Source: Mesostigma viride (Eukaryota > Streptophyta > Mesostigmatophyceae > Mesostigmatales > Mesostigmataceae). Taken from it: a stretch of DNA of 64,000 bases. The notes under the pieces were generated by a model that did no database searches, had not been told where the DNA came from, and worked only from the letters and a program-made list of their open reading frames with translations. The DNA lies in the NCBI GenBank assembly GCA_009746045.1, contig RPFO01000702.1, positions 248,001 to 312,000 on the forward strand, in the 5' to 3' direction. Numbering within the stretch: position 1 is the first letter of the stretch; each line of letters starts with the position of its first letter. Positions 1 to 9,147 of this stretch are shown here, in pieces. A program made the position numbers and the translations under genes.

Positions 1-12
1 GAAAATATCATT

Positions 13-1566
13 TTACGCTAACCCCAGGCTTTTTGGTTTACTATATTTAAGCCACAGGTCTATCATCAGTTTTGTGATGATTAATGCGCCGTACATTGAA
101 GAAATAATTCCAATGGTTAAAGTCACTGCAAAACCTTTAGTTGCTCCAACTCCAAATGTATATAATAAAAAAGCAGCAATTAATGTAGTAATATTTGAAT
201 CCATAATTGTTGCAAACGCTGATTCAAAACCAACTTTTACAGCATATAAATTAGAACAGCCCTTAGCCACTTCTTCCCTAATTCTCTCGTAAATCAGCAC
301 ATTTGCATCAACTGCCATGCCTATTGTTAAAATAATCCCGGCAATACCAGGTAGAGTTAGTGTTGCCTGTAACATTGAAAGTAATGCAAGGATAAAAAAT
401 AAATCTATTACAAGGGTAATATTAGCAAAAATTCCAAGAATGCCATAAGAAAGAGCCATAAAACCCACCACCAATAGAAATCCAGCTAAAGCAGCTACTT
501 TTCCTGATTCAATAGAATCTGCACCTAAATTCGGGCCTATTGTTCTCTCTTCTACTACTTTTAATTGAGTGGGAAGTGCTCCTGCTCTAAGTAGGAGCGC
601 AAGTTCAGAAGCAGAATCAATCGTAAAATTACCAGAAATAATACCGTCTCCTCCTAAAATTGGTTCATTAATTATCGGAGTACTAAGAATTTTTCCATCC
701 AAAACAATAGCTAATCTCTTGCCCCGATTTTTACTGGTTACTTCAGCAAACTTCTTTGCGCCAATATGGTTAAATGAAAAGCTTACAGCAGGCATTGAGT
801 CCTTATTAAAAGAAACAAAAGCATTATTTAACTCATCTCCACTAACAATAACTTTCTTTTTGATTATAATTAGCTCCTGCTTACCGCTCTCATCAGACTT
901 AACCACCATTGATCCGCTCGGAATATGACCATGTATGGCTTTTTCAATATTTGCCGTTTCATCGACTAGGTGAAAAGTAAGTTTGGCAGTCTTCCCTAAT
1001 AAATTTTTCAGTTTTGCGGGGTCATCTTCTCCAGGAACTTGCAGTAAAATATTTCTAACACCTTGTCTCTGAATTATCGGTTCTTTGGTTCCGGTGCTAT
1101 CAACACGCATTCTAACAATTTCAATAGACTGGTCAATAACCTTGTCTTGCAATTGATTTAGTTGATATTCGTCATAACCAATTATTACTATATTACCGTT
1201 AATACCCACATCAAGATTTGGATCGATCTTCTTAACAATTTTTTTTACCTCTGTAAAATCATCTACTGATTTTATCTCAAAATTTATATTGGCTTTATCA
1301 ATTACTAGGGTCTTGTACCCAACTTTTTCCTGACGTAAATATTTCTTTAAACTATCGGCAATTGATTGACCTACACCATCTAAATAACTTTCAAAGTCAA
1401 CATCAAGCAACAAATGAGATCCTCCACGTAAGTCTAGGCCTAAATTTACCTTATCCCCGGGTAACCAATTATATTTTTTTTCAGTAAAATTCGGTATTAC
1501 ATAGAGAGTGGCAATAATGATAAGTAAGAAGGTTAATGCTATTTTCCAAGTAGATATGCTTTTCAT
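13..1566 (-). CDS. secD: Protein translocase subunit SecD
   Basis: SecD is the proton-driven partner of the SecYEG channel that helps pull proteins across the inner membrane. The 517-residue product starts with one membrane helix (about residues 8-26) followed by the conserved GLDLRGGSHLLL motif. A large periplasmic domain follows, then a C-terminal membrane block with GMAVDANVLIYERIREE near residues 415-432, typical of the RND/SecDF family. Length is normal for a stand-alone SecD. The start ATG is at 1566, and the gene directly follows a small membrane-protein gene and yajC on the same strand, the usual yajC-secD order with one insertion. secF is separate, on the plus strand at 6882. Identification is firm. 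Confidence 0.97.
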   Translation of the reverse strand: MKSISTWKIALTFLLIIIATLYVIPNFTEKKYNWLPGDKVNLGLDLRGGSHLLLDVDFESYLDGVGQSIADSLKKYLRQEKVGYKTLVIDKANINFEIKSVDDFTEVKKIVKKIDPNLDVGINGNIVIIGYDEYQLNQLQDKVIDQSIEIVRMRVDSTGTKEPIIQRQGVRNILLQVPGEDDPAKLKNLLGKTAKLTFHLVDETANIEKAIHGHIPSGSMVVKSDESGKQELIIIKKKVIVSGDELNNAFVSFNKDSMPAVSFSFNHIGAKKFAEVTSKNRGKRLAIVLDGKILSTPIINEPILGGDGIISGNFTIDSASELALLLRAGALPTQLKVVEERTIGPNLGADSIESGKVAALAGFLLVVGFMALSYGILGIFANITLVIDLFFILALLSMLQATLTLPGIAGIILTIGMAVDANVLIYERIREEVAKGCSNLYAVKVGFESAFATIMDSNITTLIAAFLLYTFGVGATKGFAVTLTIGIISSMYGALIITKLMIDLWLKYSKPKSLGLA

Positions 1567-1567
1567 T

Positions 1568-1969
1568 TCATCCCTTTAAATTATTTGATGCAGAACAACC
1601 CTTATACATTCTCCAATGAACTACAAAGAAAAATAAACCGGTAATAAGCCAAGTAATACAATTAATTACGGCGCTAATAGCATCGCCTTTAATTCTATTT
1701 ATATAACTTTCTCTCTCCGCAAGTCTTTTTTCTACTAGTGAATTGGGATCAATTATTTGCCAACTTTCCTTATTACTAGGGTCACTCCGCTTTTGAGAAT
1801 CAATATATTTCTCATTGCTAGTAAATTTATCTAACTGATTCATGTATTTGTACTCCGGTAACAGAATATCCGTCGCATTACCAAGCATAATACCAATAGT
1901 TATCATCATTACTATAGATGCTATTAAACACACAACTAAGCTATATAGCTGCACTAGGTTTTTGAACAT
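1568..1969 (-). CDS. Small two-helix inner-membrane protein, unknown function
   Basis: I do not recognise this 133-residue protein. It has a hydrophobic segment at about residues 9-31 and another at about 103-122. The polar stretch between them is rich in Lys, Asp, Ser and Tyr and would form a loop on one side of the membrane. It sits between yajC and secD with one base separating it from secD, so it is almost certainly co-transcribed with the export genes. A role around Sec translocation is only an inference from position. Confidence 0.75.
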   Translation of the reverse strand: MFKNLVQLYSLVVCLIASIVMMITIGIMLGNATDILLPEYKYMNQLDKFTSNEKYIDSQKRSDPSNKESWQIIDPNSLVEKRLAERESYINRIKGDAISAVINCITWLITGLFFFVVHWRMYKGCSASNNLKG

Positions 1970-2013
1970 TATAAAATTATGACCTTTGCATTATTATTCA
2001 GCCTTATAACAAA

Positions 2014-2460
2014 TCATTTATTGCTTAATTTATCTGCATCTTTTTTCTTGGCCAAAGATTTATTATCTTTTGCCTCTTCTTTTTTTGGCCGGCTTAATAT
2101 ATCAGAAATAGAGGTTTTCAACATTTTGATCTCAACATCTTTAGCAATTGATATATGTACCGTATTGTCACTATCATTAATCTTACTAACAATACCAATA
2201 ATGCCAGAATTTGTTAATACTTCTTCTCCCTTTTTGACACCAGACACTAGATCTTGTTGGGCGCGGCGGCGTTTTTCTTGTGGACGAATCAATAAAAAGT
2301 AAAACACAGCAAAAATCAAAACCATCGGCACGAGGCTAGTCCAGCTATTCCCCAGCGATTCAGGAGCTTTTGGTAGAGCATCACTATCCTGCAAAGTAAC
2401 AGTATCTGAGGAAGTAGCCTTTGTTAAACTTTCTTGTGCATAAACGTCATTAATAAACAT
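2014..2460 (-). CDS. yajC: Preprotein translocase subunit YajC
   Basis: YajC is the small single-span protein that associates with SecDF in the inner membrane. The 148-residue product has the family's membrane helix and basic motif: hydrophobic residues 45-60, then FLLIRPQEKRRRAQQD, then the small domain with KGEEVLTNSGIIGIV. It is longer than the usual ~110 residues. The extra length lies in a Ser/Thr/Asp-rich N-terminal segment (residues 1-40) and a Lys/Asp-rich tail. It lies upstream of secD on the same strand. Confidence 0.95.
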   Translation of the reverse strand: MFINDVYAQESLTKATSSDTVTLQDSDALPKAPESLGNSWTSLVPMVLIFAVFYFLLIRPQEKRRRAQQDLVSGVKKGEEVLTNSGIIGIVSKINDSDNTVHISIAKDVEIKMLKTSISDILSRPKKEEAKDNKSLAKKKDADKLSNK

Positions 2461-2496
2461 ACTATTCTCCTTAAGATTTAAATTTATTTTCAGTAA

Positions 2497-4257
2497 TTAT
2501 ACAGTTTTAGCCTTTTCTTTCAATTGCTTATTATGCAATTTGTAATACTCGCTTTTTAAGTTAATCAGTTCTTCATGTGTACCTTGTTCTTCTATTTCAC
2601 CATTTTTCATGACGATAATTTTGTCTACATCCCTAATACTTGCAAGTCTATGAGTAATAATCAAAGTAGTTTTTCCTTTGCGTAGATTAGTAAAGGAATG
2701 TACTATCGATTGTTCAGACTCTGGATCAAGAGCACTTGTTGCTTCATCAAATAGCATAATTGGTGAATTTTTTAAAAATGCCCTGGCTATGGCAAGTCGT
2801 TGTTTTTGTCCACCAGATAAAGTACATCCACCTATACCTATTACAGTATCATAGCCGTCAACTAGCTTACTGATAAATTCATCTGCATCTGCATGCTTAG
2901 CAGCATCGATGATTTCTTGACGAGTGGCCGCTAAATTGCCATAGGCTATATTTTCTGCAATACTAGCATCAACTAATATAGTATCTTGCGAAACCATGGC
3001 TATTTGATTTCGCAAATGGGTAACTGAAATATCTTTTATATCATTTGAATTTATTAAAACTCTACCTTCCGTTGGGTCATAAAAACGTACCAATAAATTG
3101 GCCAGGGAAGTTTTACCACTACCAGATTTGCCAACAATCGCATAAGTTTTTGCTTTTTCTATTTTAAGATTGACAAGCTTTATAGCTTCTTTTTCTTCAA
3201 AATTTAATGTAATCTTTTCAAAAAAAATCTCCGGACACCCAAAATCAGGTTTTAAGGCATTGGCATTATCTTGAATTAATGGTTTGGTATCAAGAATATT
3301 AAATATTCTATTTGCCGCAGCAAGTCCTTCCTGTAAATTTACATTAAGTGATACTAAACTTTTAAACGGTCTATAAGCAGAGACAAAAGCAGCAATAAAA
3401 GTAAATAATTCACCAATTGTCATATCACCAGATATCACCTGAAAACCGCCATACCAAAGCACAAACGCAATAGCTAAACCACATAAAAACTCCATAACCG
3501 GAGAAGTTAAAGAATCAAGCATTGCAGACTTTTTATAAAAAGATAAAATTTTTGTAGTTATCTCTTTAGCTCTAACAGATTCTATTTTCTCTGCGCAAAA
3601 AGATTTGATTATTTTTATGGATTGAAATGTTTCATCCAATCTGGCAGTATAATTACTTAATTCTTCCTGAGCATCTCCTGTTACCCGGCGCATTTTCCTT
3701 CCAAGTTTTTGAACAGGATAAATTGCAATTGGGAAAGCTAGAAAAACAAACATAGATAAAAATGGTTCTAAATTAAACATTATAATAATCAGAAACACGA
3801 CTGAAAGAAAGTATTTAGCACAACCGATAAGCATATTCGAAACAGCACCACGCATTAATATTATATCATTAGTAAAACGCGAAATAAGCCGACCGGAAGA
3901 TTGAGATTGAACATAGGCAAGATCAGCATATAATAGATGTTCATACATTTGTATTTGCATGTCAGTCAATATCTTCTGACCGACATATTTTATTAGATAA
4001 CCCTGATAATACTCAGCTATGCCCTTTATTACATATACTCCAAGCATTAAAAGCGGGATGATAACAAGCATGCGCATATTGCGAGCAACTAATATTTTAT
4101 CAATTGCCGGTTTAGTTAACCAAACCACTGCCGCAGAACACGTAGCTACTACAACCATGAAAAAAATAGCGATAAATATTTCAGATTTATAAGGTTTAAC
4201 ATGGTTAACCAAAAGTCTTTTTATTACCGCTGATGATTTAAGATTTTGCTGCAACAT
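2497..4257 (-). CDS. ABC transporter, exporter type with fused permease and ATPase (MsbA-like)
   Basis: This is a half-transporter of the MsbA/LmrA kind: an N-terminal six-helix membrane domain (about residues 20-310) fused to a nucleotide-binding domain. The ATPase shows a Walker A GKSGSGKTS near residue 380, the ABC signature LSGGQKQRLAIARA near 483, Walker B IMLFDEATSALD near 503 and the switch His in ITHRLASI. The 586-residue length fits a homodimeric exporter. Candidate substrates are lipid A or other lipids by family analogy, but specificity cannot be read from sequence. It lies 36 bases upstream of yajC on the same strand, so it could head that transcription unit. Confidence 0.92.
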   Translation of the reverse strand: MLQQNLKSSAVIKRLLVNHVKPYKSEIFIAIFFMVVVATCSAAVVWLTKPAIDKILVARNMRMLVIIPLLMLGVYVIKGIAEYYQGYLIKYVGQKILTDMQIQMYEHLLYADLAYVQSQSSGRLISRFTNDIILMRGAVSNMLIGCAKYFLSVVFLIIIMFNLEPFLSMFVFLAFPIAIYPVQKLGRKMRRVTGDAQEELSNYTARLDETFQSIKIIKSFCAEKIESVRAKEITTKILSFYKKSAMLDSLTSPVMEFLCGLAIAFVLWYGGFQVISGDMTIGELFTFIAAFVSAYRPFKSLVSLNVNLQEGLAAANRIFNILDTKPLIQDNANALKPDFGCPEIFFEKITLNFEEKEAIKLVNLKIEKAKTYAIVGKSGSGKTSLANLLVRFYDPTEGRVLINSNDIKDISVTHLRNQIAMVSQDTILVDASIAENIAYGNLAATRQEIIDAAKHADADEFISKLVDGYDTVIGIGGCTLSGGQKQRLAIARAFLKNSPIMLFDEATSALDPESEQSIVHSFTNLRKGKTTLIITHRLASIRDVDKIIVMKNGEIEEQGTHEELINLKSEYYKLHNKQLKEKAKTV

Positions 4258-4396
4258 TATTAAATATGTTTGATGGATAAAGAGCGTTTTATTAATTATA
4301 ACTATTTCTTCAATAAGGCAATAAATAAAATATTAAGCATCCTCATATTTTATACTTTTATACCTTAATAGTTTTACGCTTATAAGGCTATCAAGT

Positions 4397-5089
4397 CTAT
4401 TCCAGACAATAACCAGCTGCTCTTATAGTTCTAATTACTTGATTACCATCATTTAGATTCATCATTTTTCTAATACGGTTAATATGCACATCAACAGTTC
4501 TAAAAGATATCTCTTTATCTACGCCCCATACATAATCAATTATTTGTCTACGGGAATAAATATTATCTGGATTCGTTATAAACAGCTGCAACATCTTAAA
4601 CTCAGTAGGTCCAAAATGGACCTGTTTTTGACCGTGAAAAACTTTATAAGTAGCTAAATCCATGGTAATATTTTTATTTTTAACAAATTTATTTTGAAAT
4701 ACAGGATTAGATTTTCTAAGGAGAGATTTAACAGTAATCATAAGCTCATTGGGGGTGAAGGGCCTAAATAAAATTTTATGAGAATTATCACCATTGATAT
4801 TATAATGCTGGACCGATTCTCCTTGATTAACCAAAAAAATTATTGGCAGGCTTTGCAAACCTTCTATTTTTTTTAACCGACCAGCCATTTCAATTGCTGA
4901 AACATCCTGTAGTCTAGAACTAATTATAACGGCATTTGGCATATTTACATATGCCAATCTTAGAGCTGCTTCTGAATTTCTGGCTCTTGTTACATCAAAC
5001 CAATACCTCTCTATAGTATTACATAAAATAGCGTTCATTTGATCGTCATGTTCTACAACTAGAATTTTAGGTGGTAATTTATCTGACAC
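4397..5089 (-). CDS. OmpR/PhoB-family response regulator with degenerate receiver domain
   Basis: A 230-residue regulator: receiver domain at residues 8-123 and a winged-helix DNA-binding domain at about 135-230 (FGPTEFKMLQLF, RTVDVHINRIRKM, IRTIRAAGYCLE), closest in pattern to PhoB. The start is GTG at 5089, supported by an AGGAG ribosome site nine bases upstream. The receiver is abnormal. The phospho-acceptor Asp position holds Ser57 (motif VIISSRLQD), the acidic pocket reads Glu13-His14-Asp15, and the conserved Lys is Arg109 (LFRPFTPNEL). Such atypical receivers normally act without phosphorylation. It is divergent from rpsF, and direct repeats that could be its operator lie just upstream (5133-5161). 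Confidence 0.88.
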   Translation of the reverse strand: MSDKLPPKILVVEHDDQMNAILCNTIERYWFDVTRARNSEAALRLAYVNMPNAVIISSRLQDVSAIEMAGRLKKIEGLQSLPIIFLVNQGESVQHYNINGDNSHKILFRPFTPNELMITVKSLLRKSNPVFQNKFVKNKNITMDLATYKVFHGQKQVHFGPTEFKMLQLFITNPDNIYSRRQIIDYVWGVDKEISFRTVDVHINRIRKMMNLNDGNQVIRTIRAAGYCLE

Positions 5090-5132
5090 TTTAAACTCTC
5101 CTTAAAAATACATTCGCTTAATTAAATAAAAT

Positions 5133-5161
5133 GTACAAAACATTACAAATACCTTACAAAT
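5133..5161. promoter_or_regulatory. Direct repeats that may be a binding site for the adjacent OmpR/PhoB-type regulator
   Basis: TTACAAAT occurs at 5143-5150 and again at 5154-5161, exactly 11 bases apart, with a looser copy GTACAAAA at 5133-5140. OmpR/PhoB-type dimers bind head-to-tail repeats with an 11-base period. The site lies in the divergent gap between the regulator gene and rpsF. The gap is very AT-rich, so chance is possible. Confidence 0.35.
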
Positions 5162-5256
5162 TTATAAACAATAGTAACATTCCTTTAAACAAAGCACTTT
5201 ATACACTGATTTAATAAAAATGACAGACATTTTTGCATTACGTAATAAGATTATGC

Positions 5257-5285
5257 TTGAATAAATCAGTTTAAATTGTTATAAA
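5257..5285 (+). promoter_or_regulatory. Sigma-70 type promoter for rpsF-rpsR-rplI
   Basis: A -35 box TTGAAT (5257-5262) and a -10 box TATAAA (5280-5285) are separated by 17 bases. Transcription would begin near 5292, about 40 bases before the rpsF ATG. No competing gene lies in the gap. Confidence 0.5.
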
Positions 5286-5330
5286 TACGCTTAATTATTT
5301 AATTCAGTAGATTTTGGGAGATTCTTTAAT

Positions 5331-5699
5331 ATGGCTTTTTATGAATCAATTATCGTCATTCGTCAGGACGTTTCGTCTTCAGATGTTGATAAAATAGCCG
5401 ACGATTTCATTAAGATTATCAAAGACCATAACGGTAATGTTCTTAAAACCGAATATTGGGGTTTAAGAACCCTTGCTTATGAAATTAAAAATAATAAAAA
5501 GGGTCATTATTATTTCATGGGGATAGAAGCTGATAATATTCTGGTAAAAGAACTTGGAAGAAAAATTAAATTAAGCGAAAGTGTCATCAGATCTTCTCTC
5601 GTTAAAGCAAAAGAAATAAGTAAAGAACCTTCACCAATTTTAAGAACAAAATCACTGGAACTTGAGGAAACAGTTGATGTTACTATAACTCAACAATAA
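5331..5699 (+). CDS. rpsF: 30S ribosomal protein bS6
   Basis: bS6 sits on the platform of the small subunit and pairs with bS18 when binding 16S rRNA. The 122-residue product begins [16 protein letters not shown] and contains the family's [22 protein letters not shown] core. The last 20 residues, rich in Glu and Thr, are a typical variable tail. The start ATG at 5331 follows GGGAG at a usable spacing. It heads an rpsF-rpsR-rplI cluster, the standard bacterial order. Confidence 0.97.
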   Translation: MAFYESIIVIRQDVSSSDVDKIADDFIKIIKDHNGNVLKTEYWGLRTLAYEIKNNKKGHYYFMGIEADNILVKELGRKIKLSESVIRSSLVKAKEISKEPSPILRTKSLELEETVDVTITQQ

Positions 5700-5725
5700 G
5701 AATAAATATTAAATAGATTACTTTG

Positions 5726-6019
5726 ATGTCTTACGAAAATAATACGGATAACTTAGATTACGATTCAAGATCAGGTACAGATAAGAATAATTCGAAAATG
5801 TTTTTCAGAAAACGTAAAGGATGCCCTTTATGCTCAGATGGATCACCAGAAATAGATTATAAAGACCCAGAACTTCTTGGAAAATTTATTTCAGAAGGAG
5901 GAAGAATGTTACCGAGTAGAATTACAAATGTGTGTTCTAAACATCAACGTAACATAAAAAAATCCATAAGACATAGCCGTATTATTGCTTTATTACCTTT
6001 TGTATTCCAAGGCAAATAA
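5726..6019 (+). CDS. rpsR: 30S ribosomal protein bS18
   Basis: bS18 binds with bS6 on the small-subunit platform. I place the start at ATG 5726 (MSYENN) rather than the TTG three bases earlier. The 97-residue product has a polar N-terminal extension of about 25 residues, then the conserved FRKRKGCPLC and the ISEGGRMLPSRITNVCSKHQR block. It retains the Cys-X2-Cys and a later Cys, so a zinc-binding form is possible. It is 26 bases downstream of rpsF. Confidence 0.95.
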   Translation: MSYENNTDNLDYDSRSGTDKNNSKMFFRKRKGCPLCSDGSPEIDYKDPELLGKFISEGGRMLPSRITNVCSKHQRNIKKSIRHSRIIALLPFVFQGK

Positions 6020-6088
6020 TAAATTCCCTTTTGATTTTATGTCAAAAGTTATTTACACTTTATTTTAATTAATGTTAGTTTTAAGTCC

Positions 6089-6637
6089 ATGCAAGTCATT
6101 TTAATAAAACCAGTTAGAAAACTAGGAAAAGTCGGTGAAATAGTTAATGTAAAAAACGGTTATGGCCGGAATTTTTTAGTTCCTCAAGGCATGGCAATAA
6201 GGGCAACAAAAGAAAATTTAGGTAAATTTGCTGCTCTTCAACGGAAACTTGAAGAAAAAAACACTGAAGAAAAATTAAAAATGGAAACCGCCGCAAAAGC
6301 GTTAGATGGTAAACATTTAACTTTTGTCACCCAATCCGGAGCAGACGGTAGACTGTTTGGGTCTATTTCTTTAAAATTAATAGCTTCTGCCCTTTCTGAG
6401 CTTAGTGAATATAAACTTAATTATTCAAACATAATCCTTGATGAACCTATAAAGGTTAATGGTGTCTTTAAGGTTCAGGTGATGTTACACCCTGAAATTT
6501 TTGCATCCGTGTTAGTAGTTGTAGCAAAATCAGAATCAGAAGCCCAAGATGCCCTAAGTGAATACAAAGAAGGCGGGAAGAAAAAATCTGATGATGAAAA
6601 AGAACAAGAATTAGATCTAATTGAAAAAATTAGCTAA
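6089..6637 (+). CDS. rplI: 50S ribosomal protein bL9
   Basis: bL9 is the elongated large-subunit protein at the base of the L1 stalk. The N-terminal rRNA-binding domain is clear: MQVILIKPVRKLGKVGEIVNV followed by GYGRNFLVPQGMA, then a long connecting helix and a C-terminal domain with GRLFGSIS. At 182 residues it is longer than the usual ~150. The extra is an acidic and Lys-rich tail after residue 150. It ends the rpsF-rpsR-rplI group, and 244 bases without a recognisable gene follow before secF. Confidence 0.96.
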   Translation: MQVILIKPVRKLGKVGEIVNVKNGYGRNFLVPQGMAIRATKENLGKFAALQRKLEEKNTEEKLKMETAAKALDGKHLTFVTQSGADGRLFGSISLKLIASALSELSEYKLNYSNIILDEPIKVNGVFKVQVMLHPEIFASVLVVVAKSESEAQDALSEYKEGGKKKSDDEKEQELDLIEKIS

Positions 6638-6881
6638 AAAATAAACCTTACAAGTCAATTAAATTACTCATAAATTTGGTTCAACACTCTTATCTCATTG
6701 TTTATTGGCCGGACTCAGGCTCAGTAATATAAGCAATTTTTTTAAATTACTTATTATATGTCTCTGTGAGGTAATATTATTTTCCTAGTAACTTGTATCC
6801 ATATTATTTTTATGGATTTGTACTATTATATGTTGTATTATGCCATTAATTTTCTAGCAGTAATTATTTTAATACCTTAAA

Positions 6882-7790
6882 ATGCAGTTATTTCCATTAA
6901 AAATCTTTCCAAGTAATACTAATTTTGATTTTATGCGAGTCAAAAACCTTAATTATGCTTTATCTGTTTTTTTATTTATTCTTAGCTTAGTGTGGATTGG
7001 TATTTATAAATTTAATTTTGGTATTGATTTTGCTGGAGGAATCAGTATGGAACTGCGCATTAACCAAACTCCTGACCTAGCTAAAATGCGTATGATACTT
7101 AACGAGCTTAATATTGGTGAAATAGTGCTGCAGAATTTCGGCAGCGATAAAGACATTTCAATTCGTGCAGGAATTAGCAGCGAAGAAAATTTAATGCACA
7201 ATATTGAGCTTATCAAGTCTGCTCTAAAACAAAACTTTCCATATGAAATTGAATATAGAAAGGTAGATTTTGTTGGACCACAAGTTGGTAATCAGATGAT
7301 ACAATCAGGAATTATGGCAATGCTATTATCATTTTTATCTATTATGGTCTATATTTGGATAAGATTTGAATGGCAATTCGGCATAGGTGTTTTAGCTGCA
7401 TTAATACATGACGCAGTTTTAAGCCTCGGGTTTTTAAGTGCTACCAAGCTTGATTTTAATTTAAGTACAATTGCTGCTATTTTAACTATAATAGGGTATT
7501 CGGTAAATGATACAGTAGTTATTTATGATCGAATTCGGGAAAATTTACGCAAATATAATAAAAAAACTATTGGTACTATAATTAATATGAGTGTAAACGA
7601 AACACTATCTAGAACAACAATAACTGTATTTACTACACTACTTGCAAACCTTGCTTTAATACTATATGGTGGTGAGGCAATAAAAAGTTTCAGTGTTTTA
7701 GTATTTTTTGGAATATTAATTGGTACTTATTCGTCTATTTTTATTTCTGCTCCAATAATTACATTATTTAATTTTAAAAACTTAAAATAA
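6882..7790 (+). CDS. secF: Protein translocase subunit SecF
   Basis: SecF pairs with SecD to drive late steps of Sec export. The 302-residue product has an N-terminal helix (about residues 24-42), the [12 protein letters not shown] motif, and a C-terminal membrane block with [22 protein letters not shown] near residues 203-227. Length is normal. In many bacteria secF follows secD; here it is on the other strand about 5 kb away and is followed closely by efp. The first ~18 residues ([18 protein letters not shown]) are polar, and a start at the internal ATG near residue 18 is possible. Confidence 0.95.
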   Translation: MQLFPLKIFPSNTNFDFMRVKNLNYALSVFLFILSLVWIGIYKFNFGIDFAGGISMELRINQTPDLAKMRMILNELNIGEIVLQNFGSDKDISIRAGISSEENLMHNIELIKSALKQNFPYEIEYRKVDFVGPQVGNQMIQSGIMAMLLSFLSIMVYIWIRFEWQFGIGVLAALIHDAVLSLGFLSATKLDFNLSTIAAILTIIGYSVNDTVVIYDRIRENLRKYNKKTIGTIINMSVNETLSRTTITVFTTLLANLALILYGGEAIKSFSVLVFFGILIGTYSSIFISAPIITLFNFKNLK

Positions 7791-7799
7791 TAATATTTT

Positions 7800-8366
7800 A
7801 TGAGAATTTCAGCAAATGATATAAAATCTGGTAATATATTAGATTACGAAGGTGAATTATGGGTTGTTTCCAAAACCCCTGAACATACAAAACCTGGAAA
7901 GGGCGGAGCTTATGTACAGGTAGAGATGAAAAACTTGCGCACCGGTAATAAATTAAATCAACGTTTTAGCTCCAGTGAAAGCGTTGAAAAGGCTTTCCTT
8001 GAAAGGAAAGAAATGCAATATCTATATAAAGAAGAAAATCTTCTGGTGTTTATGGATCCAGATTCCTTTGAACAAATAATGATCGATCAAGAATTAATGA
8101 AAGATAAATTACCATTTTTGGCTGATGGAATGAATGTGGAAGTGGAATTTTACCAGGATAAACCGCTGGGTATTATACTTGCGCAAACTGTTATACTAGA
8201 AATACAGGAAACTGACCCTGTAATTAAAGGGGCTACTGCAACCTCCTCTTACAAACCAGCTATAATGAACAACGGGTTAAGGGTAATGGTCCCCCCTTAT
8301 TTAGTAAGTGGAGAAAAAATAATAGTTAAAACTGAAGACGCTACTTTTGTCAAAAGAGCAGAGTAA
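7800..8366 (+). CDS. efp: Translation elongation factor P
   Basis: EF-P binds stalled ribosomes between the P and E sites and helps form bonds at proline runs. The 188-residue length is standard. Three barrel domains are visible: residues 1-63, 64-127 and a C-terminal domain with [18 protein letters not shown]. The loop [10 protein letters not shown] carries Lys34, the residue that EpmA-type enzymes lysylate. The stop overlaps the ATG of the next gene by one base, so the two are translationally coupled. Confidence 0.97.
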   Translation: MRISANDIKSGNILDYEGELWVVSKTPEHTKPGKGGAYVQVEMKNLRTGNKLNQRFSSSESVEKAFLERKEMQYLYKEENLLVFMDPDSFEQIMIDQELMKDKLPFLADGMNVEVEFYQDKPLGIILAQTVILEIQETDPVIKGATATSSYKPAIMNNGLRVMVPPYLVSGEKIIVKTEDATFVKRAE

Positions 8367-9115
8367 TGCAGAATCAAGTTGTTTTAATTAACGATGCCAT
8401 AAGAGAAGCCTCTAAATTTCTGCACCGAGATTATTTTGAACTGGAAAATTTGCAAAGTTCTGCCAAAAGCCTAAGAGTTTTCGTTGATAAAGCAAAAACC
8501 CGAGTTACAGAGAATTTACAAAAATCGCTTAGTAAATATTATAAAACTATTATTTTCGACTCTCCAGAACTGGACTTATCGGCTCTAGATTTTACAGGGT
8601 CTGTAGCTCTTGTTGATGCTTTAGATGGAAGTTGTAATTTTGAAAGAGCCATTCCTTTTTTTGCCTTAGTAGTAACAATTTTAACAACAAAACAAGGAAA
8701 AATCTCTGCTGAGAAAGTAGCAGTTAACTTTCCTATTTTAGGTGACACCTATTATGCAGAACAAGGCAAAGGAACTTGGCTTGAAAGGCATTCTTTTAAT
8801 TTTGGCGGTGGAACTATTAGATTAAGGGTATCAGTTAATTCTAAATTAGAACAGAGTTTAGTTAGCTGTAACTATCAACAGCTAGAGCTGGCACAAAAAA
8901 TATCCACAAATATAAGGATTTTCGAGTCATATGCTTATCAAATTGCTCTCTTAATTAGCGGTAAGTCCGACATCGCCATATTAACAAATAAACCAATGAA
9001 TCATGGGCTTGATTTATTAGTTCGTGAAGCTGGAGGCGTAAGCTACAGCAAAAATAACTTTTTTATTGCTTCTAATCACCAAATTCAAGAAAATCTAAAA
9101 AAAGCCTTATTTTAG
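8366..9115 (+). CDS. Inositol monophosphatase family protein (SuhB-like), active site altered
   Basis: A 249-residue member of the Li-sensitive sugar-phosphatase fold. The core motif that normally reads DPxDGTxNF appears as DALDGSCNF near residues 88-96, and the C-terminal REAGGV motif is present near residues 226-231. However, the usual GEE metal-ligand motif is replaced by a segment reading IIFDSPEL. The Asp that normally precedes the REAGG helix is not at its expected place (MNHGLDLLVREAGG). It may be weakly active or have another role, as some SuhB proteins bind the transcription machinery. Start ATG 8366 overlaps the efp stop. Confidence 0.8.
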   Translation: MQNQVVLINDAIREASKFLHRDYFELENLQSSAKSLRVFVDKAKTRVTENLQKSLSKYYKTIIFDSPELDLSALDFTGSVALVDALDGSCNFERAIPFFALVVTILTTKQGKISAEKVAVNFPILGDTYYAEQGKGTWLERHSFNFGGGTIRLRVSVNSKLEQSLVSCNYQQLELAQKISTNIRIFESYAYQIALLISGKSDIAILTNKPMNHGLDLLVREAGGVSYSKNNFFIASNHQIQENLKKALF

Positions 9116-9147
9116 GAAACTAACTAAACTTAGGTGCTCTTTCCCCG

